A stretch of DNA of 64,000 nucleotides from Obelidium mucronatum (Eukaryota > Chytridiomycota > Chytridiomycetes > Chytridiales > Chytriomycetaceae): positions 115,368-179,367 of the forward strand of contig JAIVFH010000071.1 in the NCBI GenBank assembly GCA_025765595.1, read 5' to 3'. A program made the position numbers and the translations under genes. Shown here piece by piece: positions 22,978 through 34,518 of this stretch. The notes below the pieces were generated by a model. It was not told the DNA's origin. It searched no databases and saw only the letters and a program-made list of their open reading frames with translations. Every line of letters starts with the position of its first letter. Positions within the stretch are counted from its first letter, which is position 1.

Positions 22978-25243
22978 TTACATTCTAGTTTGTGCTGCTT
23001 TGTCTTTCCACATTTTCGCAACGCCTGCGTTCTTGGTAACACCAAGGCCTTTTTCGTACATGACACCTAATCGTGTTTGTGCAATTGCAAATCCTTGATT
23101 GGCAGCAAAAGTGTACAATTCAACGGCTTTCCTGAAGTTTAGGGCAACTCCTTCGCCATGCTCATACATGAGCCCCAAGTTGTATTGCGCTCTTGCGTCT
23201 CCTTGGTTTGCAGCGAGAGTGAACCATTCCACTGCTTTTGAGCTGTCTTGGGCAACTCCTCTGCCGTTTTCATACATGACACCCAGCTCTGCTTGTGCAA
23301 TTGGGAATTCTTGATTGGCAGCAAGAGTGTACAATTGAAAGGCTTTTCTGTAGTTAAGGGCAACTCCTTGACCATTCTCGTACATGAGTCCCAAGTTATA
23401 CCGCGCTCTTGCATGCGCTTGGTTGGAAGCAAGAGTGTACCACTCCAGAGCTTTGGAATAGTCCTGGGCCACACCTTTGCCGTTGTTGTACATGAAACCC
23501 AAGTTGCATTGCCCTTCTGCGTCTCCTTGGTTGGCAGCGAGAGTGAACCATTCCACCGCTTTTGAGTTGTCTTGGGCAACTCCTCGCCCGTTTGCATACA
23601 TGAACCCTAACTGTGCTTGTGCAATTGCAAACCCTTGATTGGCAGCAAGAGTGTACAATTCAACTGCTTTCTTGTAGCTTACAGCAACTCCTCGGCCATT
23701 TTCGTACATGAGCCCCAAGTTGAGTTGTGCTTTTGCGTGGGCTTGGTTGGAAGCAAGAGTATACCACTCCAGAGCTTTGGAATAGTCCTGGGCCACACCT
23801 TTGCCGTTGTTGTACATGAAACCCAAGTTGCATTGCCCTTCTGCGTCTCCTTGGTTGGCAGCAAGAGTGTACCATTCCACTGCTTTGGTATAGTTTTGCA
23901 CAACTCCTTGTCCGTGGTAGTACCTGTCTCCCAAACTGTTTTGCTCATTTGCATCTCCTTGATAGCCAGCAAGTTTGGGTGATTTTGATCCAGCTGGCTG
24001 GACTTTGAGTTGCTTTGACAGAATATCCGCACTCGCTGCCTGGCCACCAGGGGATTCAACAAGAATCGTATCAGAAAAAGAGGGCCTAGTATCCTCGCCA
24101 CCGGCCGCCGGTATAGATGTTTCAACGAGAGTTGTCTCAGTCTTATCCTTGGACAACGGAGATGCCCTTGCTGGGACATTGGGCGATACCGATAGAGCTG
24201 CGATTGACTCAGACAGAGAGAACGATCGGGGTCCGATATTTGGTAAATCTGCGTGCTCCAAGATGGTCTTGACAATCTCTTCAAAGGACGGCCGTTTAGT
24301 TGGGTCTTGGTCCCAGCAGGCTTGAATCAATGACCACTCCCACGAATCCTCAGGAATATGGTCCGGCTGGCTTTCCGGTCGTTCGCCGTCTTTAACCCAT
24401 GTTGAAATCATCTCTGGAAATTGAGCGTCGTCAAATGGTTGAACTTGTGAAAGAATCTCATAGACGATCATGGCAAAGGAGTAGACATCGTAAGCCGTGG
24501 TGGCCTGGTACTTTCGGCCAAACGATTCAGGTGGAGAGTATCGGATTGGTCCATGCGCTTGGCGAGAGAAGGTATGGGAAGCTAGGAGACAACGAGAAAT
24601 GCCAAAGTCCGTAATCTTCGCAAAGCCATCATAACCTACAGTACAACGGAAGAAACAGTGTCAAAAATGAAGTAACAAGAACCCCACCTCAAAATCACCT
24701 ACCAATCAGCACATTACGCGGATTCAAGTCAGCGTGAATAACCGGGTTCTTTTGGGCATGAAGGTACTTGAACGCCTGGGCAATCTGTAAAATCCAGCGC
24801 AACTTTATCTCCCGAGACACTGGCTCCTCCCCTTTCCAACAATAAAGACGACTGATGAGACTTGTTTCAGCACGTTCAATGATCAACATTGGATTGCCCT
24901 GTTCATCGACACTCACCCCGTAGAGCGGAGTGATATTGGGATGTCTCAGGGTGTGCCAGAGGGTAGCTTCGCTCTTGGCCATCTTGACGGCTTTGGGATC
25001 ATCAAGTCCCGTGATGGTCTTGATTGCGACAGGGATGGTTCCGTAGTAGCCAGTGTAAACCTCACCGAAGCCTCCTTTTCCAAGCGGCTGGTTCTTGTTG
25101 ATTGTGACGTCAGCGACTGGAATAAACCACACGTTGTCTTTGTACGCATCGGTCACTGTGAATGCAATTACGGATAGGGAAGGAGTTAGAAAGGCGTGAG
25201 GGAAGGGGCGGCAAGAGACACTCACTCTTGACTCTTTTTTCAT
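22978..25243 (-). CDS. TKL-like protein kinase with nine Sel1 repeats
   Basis: Two exons (24703-25243 and 22978-24635) give about 730 residues. The kinase domain shows GKGGFGEVYTGYYG, the ATP lysine in VAIKT, the catalytic loop HADLNPRNVL (Arg of HRD replaced by Ala), TDFG of the activation segment and APE-like SPPES. After a linker come nine Sel1/TPR-like repeats of 36 residues, each like ANQGDAEGQCNLGFMYNNGKG, a scaffold for protein binding. Kinase-Sel1 fusions are abundant in Mucoromycota and some chytrids and are probably signalling proteins. The start is uncertain: GTGAGT soon after the first ATG and a good acceptor at about 25160 suggest a possible upstream exon. Repeat units were recently duplicated (see findings). 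Confidence 0.85.
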
Positions 25244-25485
25244 TCAGTATTTATTAATAATAAATAAATACATGGCAGAGCGCCATCCAACTCCAAACAG
25301 CCATTGCAGATGCCAACCTGGCCATGAACGCAGCTCAGGGAAAGCTCGACAGAGCTTAAGGAGCCATTACCGCTGTTTGGAGAGCAGACCATCCAGATGG
25401 CAGAGAACTTTTAATTTTCGCACGCAATGTATTTTATTAAAAAAGGAGAAACAAAATATACTATAATCAATTCATCATCAGTAAG

Positions 25486-28400
25486 TTAGATTCCACCACG
25501 AGATGGCAGCCGTGTGTTGCCCATCAGGTATGTGTCGACTTCTCTAGCGGCCATTCTTCCCTCATTGATACCCCACACAATAAGTGATTGTCCTCTTCTG
25601 CAGTCACCAGCAGCAAACACCCCTTCAATAGAAGTTTGGTATTTGCTTGCATCGGTTTGAATGTTGGAGCGTACGTCCTTCTTGACTTGCAGTTGCTCAA
25701 TGATATCAGTTTCTGGTCCCAGGAAACCCATTGACAGGAACACCATGTCGGCTTCGTAGAATTGTTCAGATCCAGCAACCTCCTTCATCTCCCATCGACC
25801 AGCATCAGTCTTGGTCCATTCAACCTTGACAGTGTTGATTCCCTTCACGCGGCCGTTTCCGTCAGAAACAAACTCCTTGGACAAGATTTGGTATTCACGA
25901 GGGTCCTTGCCGTGAGCAGCCTTAACTTCAGAGTGTCCGTAATCAAGCTTAAACACTCTTGGATATTGTGGCCATGGGTTGTCGTCTCCACGAACATTTG
26001 GTGGTTGAGGCAACAGCTCAAAGTTGACAACAGACTTGGCACCGAAACGAACAGATGTTCCGATACAATCGTTACCAGTGTCACCTCCTCCAATAACAAT
26101 AACGTGCTTGTCCTTGACGTTCATGTATTGACCGTCAGCCAAGGATGAGTCCAACAAACTCTTCGTGGTAGATTGCAAGTACTCCATAGCAAAGTGGATA
26201 CCGTCCAAGTTACGGCCAGGAATCTTAAGATCACGTGGCCATGTAGCACCGACAGCAAGAACAAGAGCATCGTTGTCCTTTTGCAAGTCACGAGCATCAA
26301 TGGTCTTACCAACTTCAGCATTGGCAACAAAAGTGATACCCTCGGCAGCCAACAAGTCGATACGTCTTTGGACAATCTTCTTGTCCAACTTCATGTTTGG
26401 AATACCGTACATCAAGAGACCACCGTGTCTGTCATTTCGGTCATAGACAGTGACAGAGTGACCAGCCTTGTTCAACTGATCAGCGGCAGCAAGACCAGCT
26501 GGTCCAGATCCAATAACAGCAACACGCTTTCCAGTGCGGACAGTTGGTGGAGTTGGGACAATCCATCCTTCAGCGAAACCCTTGTCAATGATGGCACATT
26601 CGATAGACTTGATGGCAACTGGCATTTCATTGATTCCGAGGACACAGGAGCCTTCACATGGAGCTGGGCAGACACGTCCAGTGAATTCAGGGAAGTTGTT
26701 GGTCAACATGAGACGGTTGAGAGCCTCCTTCCAGCGGTCGTTGAAGACCAAGTCGTTCCACTTTGGAATAACGTTACCGATTGGGCAACCAGTAGAGTCA
26801 GATTGACAGAATGGAACTCCACCTATAATGAGAAACAAAACTTTTTAGCATCTGACAAAACTTTAAGAACCACAATAAAAATTAAAACTTACAGTCCATG
26901 CAACGAGCGGCTTGAACCTTTAACTCTGGAGCAGTCAAACGAGCATTGATTTCTTCAAAGTCCTTGACACGCTTGGACGCGTTACGGTAAGAGTCAGTCT
27001 TACGAGAGTAGAGCTTGAAACCCTTGACCTTGTCAACCTTTCTAAGCATGGCTTCATCTGGAACAGAGTCTTCGAGATCAAGGAGAACTGGCTCCTCTTC
27101 CTTCTTTGGCTCTTCAACAACAACAGCTTCAGCTGGCTTGGCGGCAGCAGCTTCAGCTTCGGCTCTTTCCAAAGCCGCCTTGTAGTCGTGTGGGTAGACC
27201 TTGACAAACTTTGGCAAGTAGGCCATCCAGTTGGACAAGACAGTCTTGGCAATCTTGGAACCAGTTCTGGCGTGGTGCTCTTCAATCAAGCGTCTGAGGT
27301 AGGTGACTTCCTTCAACTCGGCAACAGCGTTGAGTCCAACCATTTCCATGTTACACTTGGAAGCAAAGGTGGCGTCTTGGTCCAAGACGTAAGCAATACC
27401 ACCACTCATACCAGCAGCAAAGTTACGTCCGGTAGATCCAAGGATAACGACACGTCCACCAGTCATGTACTCACAACCGTGGTCACCGACTCCTTCAATA
27501 ACAACAGTGGCACCAGAGTTTCTGACACAGAAACGTTCAGCAGCGATACCAGCAATGAAAGCGTGTCCAGAAGTGGCACCGTAGAAGCAAGCGTTACCAG
27601 CAATAACGTTCTCGTGAGAGTTGAAGGTAGCAGCCTTAGGTGGGTACAACACAAGCTGACCACCAGAGAGACCCTTACCAACGTAGTCGTTGGCATCACC
27701 TTCCAATTCAATGGTAATACCCTTGCAAACAAAGGCAGCCAAAGACTGACCAGCAGAACCGTCAAGCTTGACGTGGATAGTGTCATCTGGCAAACCCGCT
27801 TCACCGTGAGTCTTGGACACGTGGTAAGAGAGGGTAGCACCAATAGTACGTTCAGTGTTAACGACAGTGAATGCCATGCTAGATTTAACTCCAGACTTGA
27901 TAGATTCCTTGGCGAGCTCAATCATACGAGTGTCAAGACGCGCCTCGAGGTTGTGGTCCTGGCCTTGGACATTGTGCATTTCAACTCCTGGAGCGTAGGT
28001 AGCAGCAAGAATTGGGCTCAGGTCAAGAGTTCTAGTCTTGTTGGTGAGAACAGCTGGGTCAACACGGAGTCTGTCAGCACGTCCAACCATTTCATTGATG
28101 GTGCGGTAACCAAGACGAGCCATGATTCCACGCAATTCCTCAGCAACATAGTAGAAGAAGTTGACAACGTGTTCTGGCTTTCCAGCAAACTTCTTACGGA
28201 GGTATTCATCTTGAGTGGCAATACCGACTGGGCAAGTGTTCAAGTGACACTTACGCATCATGGTACAACCCATGGCAATAAGAGGAGTAGTGGCGAAACC
28301 CCACTCTTCAGCACCGAGAAGACAAGCAATAGCAACATCACGTCCAGTCTTGATTTGTCCATCAGTTTGGAGAACAACACGTCCACGCAAGTTCTTGGCA

Positions 28401-31400
28401 ACAAGGGTCTGGTGAGTCTCAGTGAGACCGAGTTCCCAAGGAACACCAGCGTGCTTAATACCAGTCCATCTGGAAGCTCCCGTACCACCATCGTGACCAG
28501 AAATCAAAATGTGTTCAGCCTTAGCCTTGGCAACACCAGAGGCAATGACGGAAACTCCAACTTCAGACACCAACTTGACAGAGATTCTGGCGTCTGGGTT
28601 GGCACACTTAAGGTCGTAAATGAGCTGCTTCAAGTCTTCAATAGAGTAGATATCGTGGTGAGGTGGTGGAGAAATAAGACCAACTCCTGGGGTGGATTTT
28701 CTAGTCTTGGCAATGTCTCCAGTAACCTTGTGTCCTGGCAATTCACCACCTTCACCAGGCTTGGCACCTTGAGCCAACTTGATTTGAAGTTCGTCGGCAT
28801 CAGCAAGGTAGAAACTGGTAACACCGAATCTACCGGAAGCAACCTGCTTAATAGCAGAACGCAAAGAGGTTCCAGTGCTTGGGTCTGGAATGGTTGAACG
28901 CTCTGGGTCTTCACCTCCTTCACCAGTGTTGGACTTTCCTCCAAGTTGGTTCATGGCAATAGCAAGAGTGGAGTGGGCTTCCTTTGAAATGGAACCGTAA
29001 GACATGGCACCAGTACAGAAACGCTTAACAATTTCAGTCCATGGTTCAACTTCGTCAATGGGCACAGCGCTTTCCTGGGATCCAAAGTCAAAGTCGAGCA
29101 TTCCACGCAATGTGCAGTGCTTAATTTGTTCGTGGCAGTGCTTGGAGTAAGTCTCGTAAGAGTTCTTGTTCTTGTTTCTGACAGCATCTTGGAGGGATCC
29201 AACGTTGGTTGGGTCGTTGATGTGTGGTTCGGCTCCGTTACGCCAGTGGTAGTTTCCGGATTCTGGGAGAGTGTCGTCGTTGAAAGACACGGTGGCGCGA
29301 GTTGGCCAGGCAGTGTCGTGAAGTCTGAGAGCATCACTGGCAATCTCAGCAAAGTCGATACCAGCAATTCTGGATGGGGTTCCGTTGAAGCAACGAGAGA
29401 TGACGTTGGCAGAAAGACCAAGACATTCGAAAATTTGAGCAGCCTTGTAAGACTGAAGAGTGGAGATGCCCATCTTGGACATAACCTTCTTGATACCATC
29501 GTTGGCAGACTTAATGTAGTTCTTGAAGAGAGACTCGACAGATTGCTCAGTCTTGATAATGTTGTCACGCTTCAACTTGGCCATCAACTCGTAGGACAAG
29601 TATGGGTAAACTAAAGCACCATAGTGTTAAAAAGAAACCAGACGAACAACACAAACAAATCTACATACCAGCATCAGCACCGTATCCAACCAAGATACAG
29701 AACTGGTGAACTTCACGAGCTTCACCAGTTTCAACAATCAAAGAAACTCTTCCACGGAGCTTCTTTCTCAACAAGAAGTGGTGGACACCTCCAAGAGAAA
29801 TAAGGGAGGAGAGAGCAACACGAGATTGGCTGACTTGGACATCAGAGAGGATGACCAACAACTTTTCAGAGGAAGAAGAGTTCTCAATCAATTGGAGAAC
29901 ATCATTGCAGATACGGTCCAAAGTAACTTCGTACTCAGATTCACCAGCAGCCACAGGGTAGGTGGTGTCAATAGTGTGAACCTTCCAGTGGCCACGTGGG
30001 GTGTTATCACCGAACGACTGAATACCGTTCTTGATACAGTCCATGTCGAATGGAGACAAGATTGGGCTCTCGAGCTTCAAACGAGCAACCTGTTCTGGAG
30101 CCATGTCCAAAAGGTTACCCTCAGATCCAAGGTAGCAAGTAAGAGACATGACAAGAGTCTCACGGATTGGATCAATTGGAGGGTTGGTAACTTGAGCAAA
30201 GTGCTGACGGAAGTAGTCGTACATTGGACGTGGGGCGTTGGACAAGCAAGCAAGTGGGATATCAATACCCATGGAACCAAGAGCTTCCTTTCCGTCAGTG
30301 AACATTGGAACCAAAATCATGTTCAACTGTTCCATGTCAAGACCAAAGAGCTTCAAGCGTGGGTCTTGGAGAGTGTCCTTGCCATCAGCGTTGATGGCTT
30401 GGGCAATAAAGTCAGCCTTGGTTTGTGGCTTCCACCATTGTCTCAATTCGTTCATTGTGACCATTCCGTTCTTGATCCAAGCACCAAAGTCGTTGAGTCT
30501 AGAGACACGGCTCAAGGCTCCAACGAGTTCTTCTTCGGCTTCAGCTTCTTCGTCAAAGTTGACGACTCCCTTTTGCATGTCAACGACAAGCATACGACCT
30601 GGTTCCAAACGACCCTTCTTGACAATGTTGTCTTCAATACCTCCAAGGATACCGACTTCAGAAGCGACAATCATCAAGTCATCGCTGGTCATGACGTAAC
30701 GACATGGACGGAGACCGTTTCTGTCGAGACGGGCACCAACCTTGTGTCCATCACAGAAGGTAACAAGAGCTGGACCATCCCATGGCTCCATAACACAGGC
30801 AGCCCATTCGTGGAAGGCTTCCAAGTGGTTTGGCTCCGCAGTGTTAGAGTCGGCTTTTGGAGTCAAAGCCTCTGGAATCATAACAGCAACAGACTCTGGC
30901 AAAGACAAGTCCGAAGACATCAAGTGAAGAAGTTCGACAACGTTGTCGAGAGCAGAAGAGTCGGAACCGTTGGCTTCGATAATTGGGAATAATGGCTCGA
31001 GCGACTTAAGTGGCTCGTTTGGCATACCAGGCTTGACTTCTGGGGCAGTGATCATGGTTGGAGCTGGAGACAAAGTCTTTGGGATTTCCAAGACTCCTTC
31101 ACGGGAGCGCATCCAGTTCTTGTTTCCACGGAGGGTGTTGATTTCACCTGATCACACATATTTTTAATTTTCATGAAGATAACAAGCAATTTCAAAGAAA
31201 ACGTACCGTTGTGAGCAACCCATCTCATTGGGTGAGCACGGTCCCATGATGGGAAAGTGTTTGTAGAGAATCTAGAGTGAACGAGAGCAAAAGCAGACTC
31301 GAAGTTGACATCGTTCAAGTCAACAAAGTACTTGAACACTTGGATTGGGGCAAGCAAACCCTTGTAGACAATCAATCTGCTTGACAGAGAGCAGATGTAA

Positions 31401-32306
31401 AAGTTGTTGTGGCCCTCTTCTTCAGACTTGGAGCCGTTAAATGTGTGGGTGGCAACCTTTCGCAAAAGGTACAATTGACGTTCGAAAGCATTGTTGATTT
31501 GCTCTTCAGTTCCTTCAGCGGTAGAAGTAGAGATAATGAATGGCTGCAGAATGACTGGTTCTTGGGATTTTGAGACAGGACCCAAAATAGATGAGTCATG
31601 GGGCACTTCACGCCAGAAAAGGACAGAGAGACTTTGAAACAAAAAATTGGGGGGCGTTTCACAGTCAGCATAACATAACCAGAAAGATACGAGACATACC
31701 CCATACGGATGGCCATCTCCTCAATTTGGGCCTTCATTTCGGCCACTTTAGCTGCAACGGCAGCATCTTTTTGGTCATCGTCTTCGGCGGCTTCGACAGC
31801 TGGCGAGAAGAATACATTTCCGACAGCGTATTTTCCGGGCACAAGTTGCGCTTTGGCTTCGTGGGTAAGAGTTTGTTGGAAGAAACCGTGGGGAATAGAA
31901 AGCATGATTCCGGCACCGTCTCCATCACGAGAGTCAGCACCTTCAGCGCCACGATGGGTCATATTGCAGAGCATCGAGTGCGCCTGGTAGAGCAGCGAGT
32001 GCGAGGTCTAGGTAGTTGGTGCCGGGGAGTGGTGTTGGAAGTGAGTGGTGTAGATAGATTAGATAACTGTTTCGAAGTCATGACAGAGATATCTAGATAG
32101 AGTGCGCCTCAACATCTGGCCAACATTGCAGGCATCCATCGATCGCACACATAAGAGACGCTATCTGTCTCATGAGTGCGACTTCAGGCCGCAGATGGTT
32201 GAAGACTTCTTTATCTGGCGCCTCCTCTCCTCCCCCAGGCAGACACAACCACGCAACAGACACGAACCTTGCCCTTGATGTGAGACAGGAAACCAACACC
32301 GCACAT
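25486..32306 (-). CDS. GLT1: glutamate synthase [NADH], single-chain (GOGAT)
   Basis: This enzyme makes two glutamates from glutamine and 2-oxoglutarate, using electrons from NADH, and is central to ammonium assimilation. Six exons: 32268-32306, about 31702-31983, 31207 to about 31645, 29669-31147, 26893-29610 and 25486-26822. The product is about 2,050 residues, as in fungal GLT1. The first exon is only [13 protein letters not shown], which places the amidotransferase nucleophile at Cys2. The glutamine amidotransferase and central domains follow ([37 protein letters not shown]). The FMN synthase domain includes [15 protein letters not shown] and the 3Fe-4S cysteine segment [20 protein letters not shown]. 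The beta-type C-terminal part has two cysteine clusters and two Rossmann motifs ([26 protein letters not shown]). Large plus-strand frames opposite are shadows of strong codon bias. Confidence 0.95.
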
Positions 32307-32983
32307 TTGATTCTTTGTTTAGAGGTGAGTGAGGTTTTTGTTGTTGGTTTTTTGGGTGAAGAAAAAAGGTTTTGGATTTTTTTCTTTTTTGTTTTGTATC
32401 TGTCTGGCTGTCCAGAGATAAGATTGTTTTTTCCCTTCGTTGCTGCTGCGCCACCCAAAATCTGTATCGAGAATAGGAATAGATTATCAGATAAAACAAT
32501 CAACACAGATTCTATCGATAACCAAACACGCAAAATATATGAAGTGGCCAAACAGGATAATCAGTGACGATCCATGCTGCTCGTGTCCCTTCGTTTTCGA
32601 TGCCCAGGGAAGAACAAAGAACAGATCGGACTACACAAATCTGATGTCAGTCCTTCCAAGAATATCAATTCACTTGAGCGCCCATGAATCTGATTCATCA
32701 GGGCTCTTCCCTTGATCTTCTCCTTGTCTTGTCACTGATATCCTTATCTTTTCTCTCGTATCGGGCTCTTTCGGGACTGAATTTCCGAAGATTCCCGCAA
32801 ATCTGCAATCGAGATACCCCTGCCGATCTGAAACAAGCTTATAGATTGTACGCGTACTAGTTTTTTTTCGCATGGTAAAACTTGTTCTTTGGCAGTGATG
32901 AAATTTGAGAAGCTTGGCCGAGGTTGAAAAAAAAAACCTCATTGAATTCCCCAAGCATCATCGCGTCTAGCGGGATTTTTCGA
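32307..32983. other. intergenic, divergent promoters
   Basis: This 677-bp gap between the starts of glutamate synthase (minus) and the nucleoredoxin-like gene (plus) should contain both promoters. T-rich runs occur at 32340-32400. Short frames here lack recognisable content and I see no further gene. Confidence 0.4.
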
Positions 32984-34448
32984 ATGGACGACGACACACT
33001 CAGTCAATCCAGTCGCGCGCTTGTATTCTCGTCGTTAGAGCTCCATCTCTACGATAGCCAAGGTAAAAAAAAAAAGAATTCTCGGCCAAGCACTGCACAG
33101 CTGTACAACTGCTGTTATTGAATTATAATTGGCGAATTCTGAAGATTAATCAACTATTTTTGTTTTTCTTCTTTTAGATAGACAAGTTGAAACACTTCCA
33201 CAAATTGTCGCCTTTTATTTTGGCGCTTCATGGTCTCCAGCATGCACAGAGTTCCACCCGTACCTCTTGAACAGTTACTCCAAGCATAGCCAATCAGCAA
33301 GTATCGTCTATATATCTGCTGACCATTCTGAGGACGGTCATGACTCTATGCTGGCTGGAACTCAGTTCCTTCGCCTGCCATTCCCACTGTCAAAGCCCAC
33401 ATCAGACCACTTTCGAAACGTTCGAAAGGCATTGGGGATCGCAACTCTACCTAGCTTGGTAGTTTTGAACACGAGTACCAAAAGAGTGATTTCAGTGGAT
33501 GGGGTGAATGAAATCAACATTTTCGGCAGTTTGGCTTGGGAAAATTGGATCCATGGGAGCGATCCTTGGCCTGCTAGTTGGGTTATAGGAGCGAAAATGT
33601 TTTACAAGTCAGTGGAGCAGCAAGTGTTGAGGATTACGAGTTCAGTGTTGAGCTTTTTGGTTGGCAGACAGCGGCTGATTGGACCAGCGTCGGCATCGTC
33701 ATCAAATAATGGTATTGATTCCGATGCGGAAACTGGAACGTTTCGTGGTTTCCTGCGATTGGTGTTTGGAATTGAGCAACATCAATCACAACGACGTCAG
33801 CAACAGCAGCACCAACAACAAGGATCTCCTGCAGAAACGCTTGTGGATAATTTGCCTCCTACCATTCATCCAAGCCAGATGAATGCAGATGATTCGGAGG
33901 GAAGCATCATGAACGACAATGTTTCGATTCATAGTGCATCCACATCCAAAACTGGAATGTACGATGAACGCTTTAGATTTCCTCTGCCAACAGCGAACAG
34001 CGACTTGTCTGCATCCGCCTTATCGTTGCGCACACCCCCACCTTCACCGATCCCAATCCTCAAAAGAACATCTGGAGCAGGCGGCGCAGGCGGTGCTGAA
34101 AGCTTCATGTCAGCTTCTGGAATGTCTACAATCTCTTTGGATGCGTCCATGATTAATCTGAGCGACTCCATGCTGTCGGACTTTCGTGGAACGAGGCGAG
34201 ACTCTGTTTTCTCAAACTTGAGTCCCGATGCGTCCATGATCCATATGTCTGATTCCATGATGTCTGACTTTCGTGGATCTCGACGTAAGGTGTCGTTCTC
34301 GCAAGGGCTTGAGCAGTATTTGGAGGAAAGTGGAGCAAGTGGGAGTGCAAGTGGAAGTGGAAGTGCAAGTCAGACTGGATCCAGAAAGACTGTAGGAATG
34401 GGAGACAGCATGGTAGTGATTGAGCGTGGAGGAGTGTGGGACGAGTGA
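32984..34448 (+). CDS. nucleoredoxin-like thioredoxin-fold protein with altered active site
   Basis: Two exons (32984-33062 and 33178-34448) give about 449 residues. Residues 25-160 form a thioredoxin/tryparedoxin fold: IVAFYFGASWSPACTEFHPY, with GIATLPSLVVLN providing the cis-proline. The family's active site is WCPPC; here it reads WSPAC, so the first, nucleophilic cysteine is serine and disulfide reductase activity is doubtful. The C-terminal 250 residues are disordered, with Gln and Ser runs and two similar motifs, DASMINLSDSMLSDFRGTRR and DASMIHMSDSMMSDFRGSRR, that look like an internal duplication and perhaps a phosphorylated docking motif. Divergent from glutamate synthase. Confidence 0.8.
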
Positions 34449-34518
34449 TCAGCTGGGCAACAGAATCTCATATTTTATTTTATTGACACCTCAAAAAAAA
34501 AAAAAAAAGAAAACAATA

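Noticed and set aside
25260..25440. Short coding remnant (AIADANLAMNAAQGKLD-like)
   Set aside because: Only about 30 codons before a stop, no start or partner exon seen; too little to call a gene.
27188..28897. 569-codon plus-strand frame
   Set aside because: It lies exactly opposite the glutamate synthase coding exon and has a Ser/Val/Asn-rich composition typical of the antisense of biased codons.
29706..30992. 428-codon plus-strand frame
   Set aside because: Antisense shadow of glutamate synthase.
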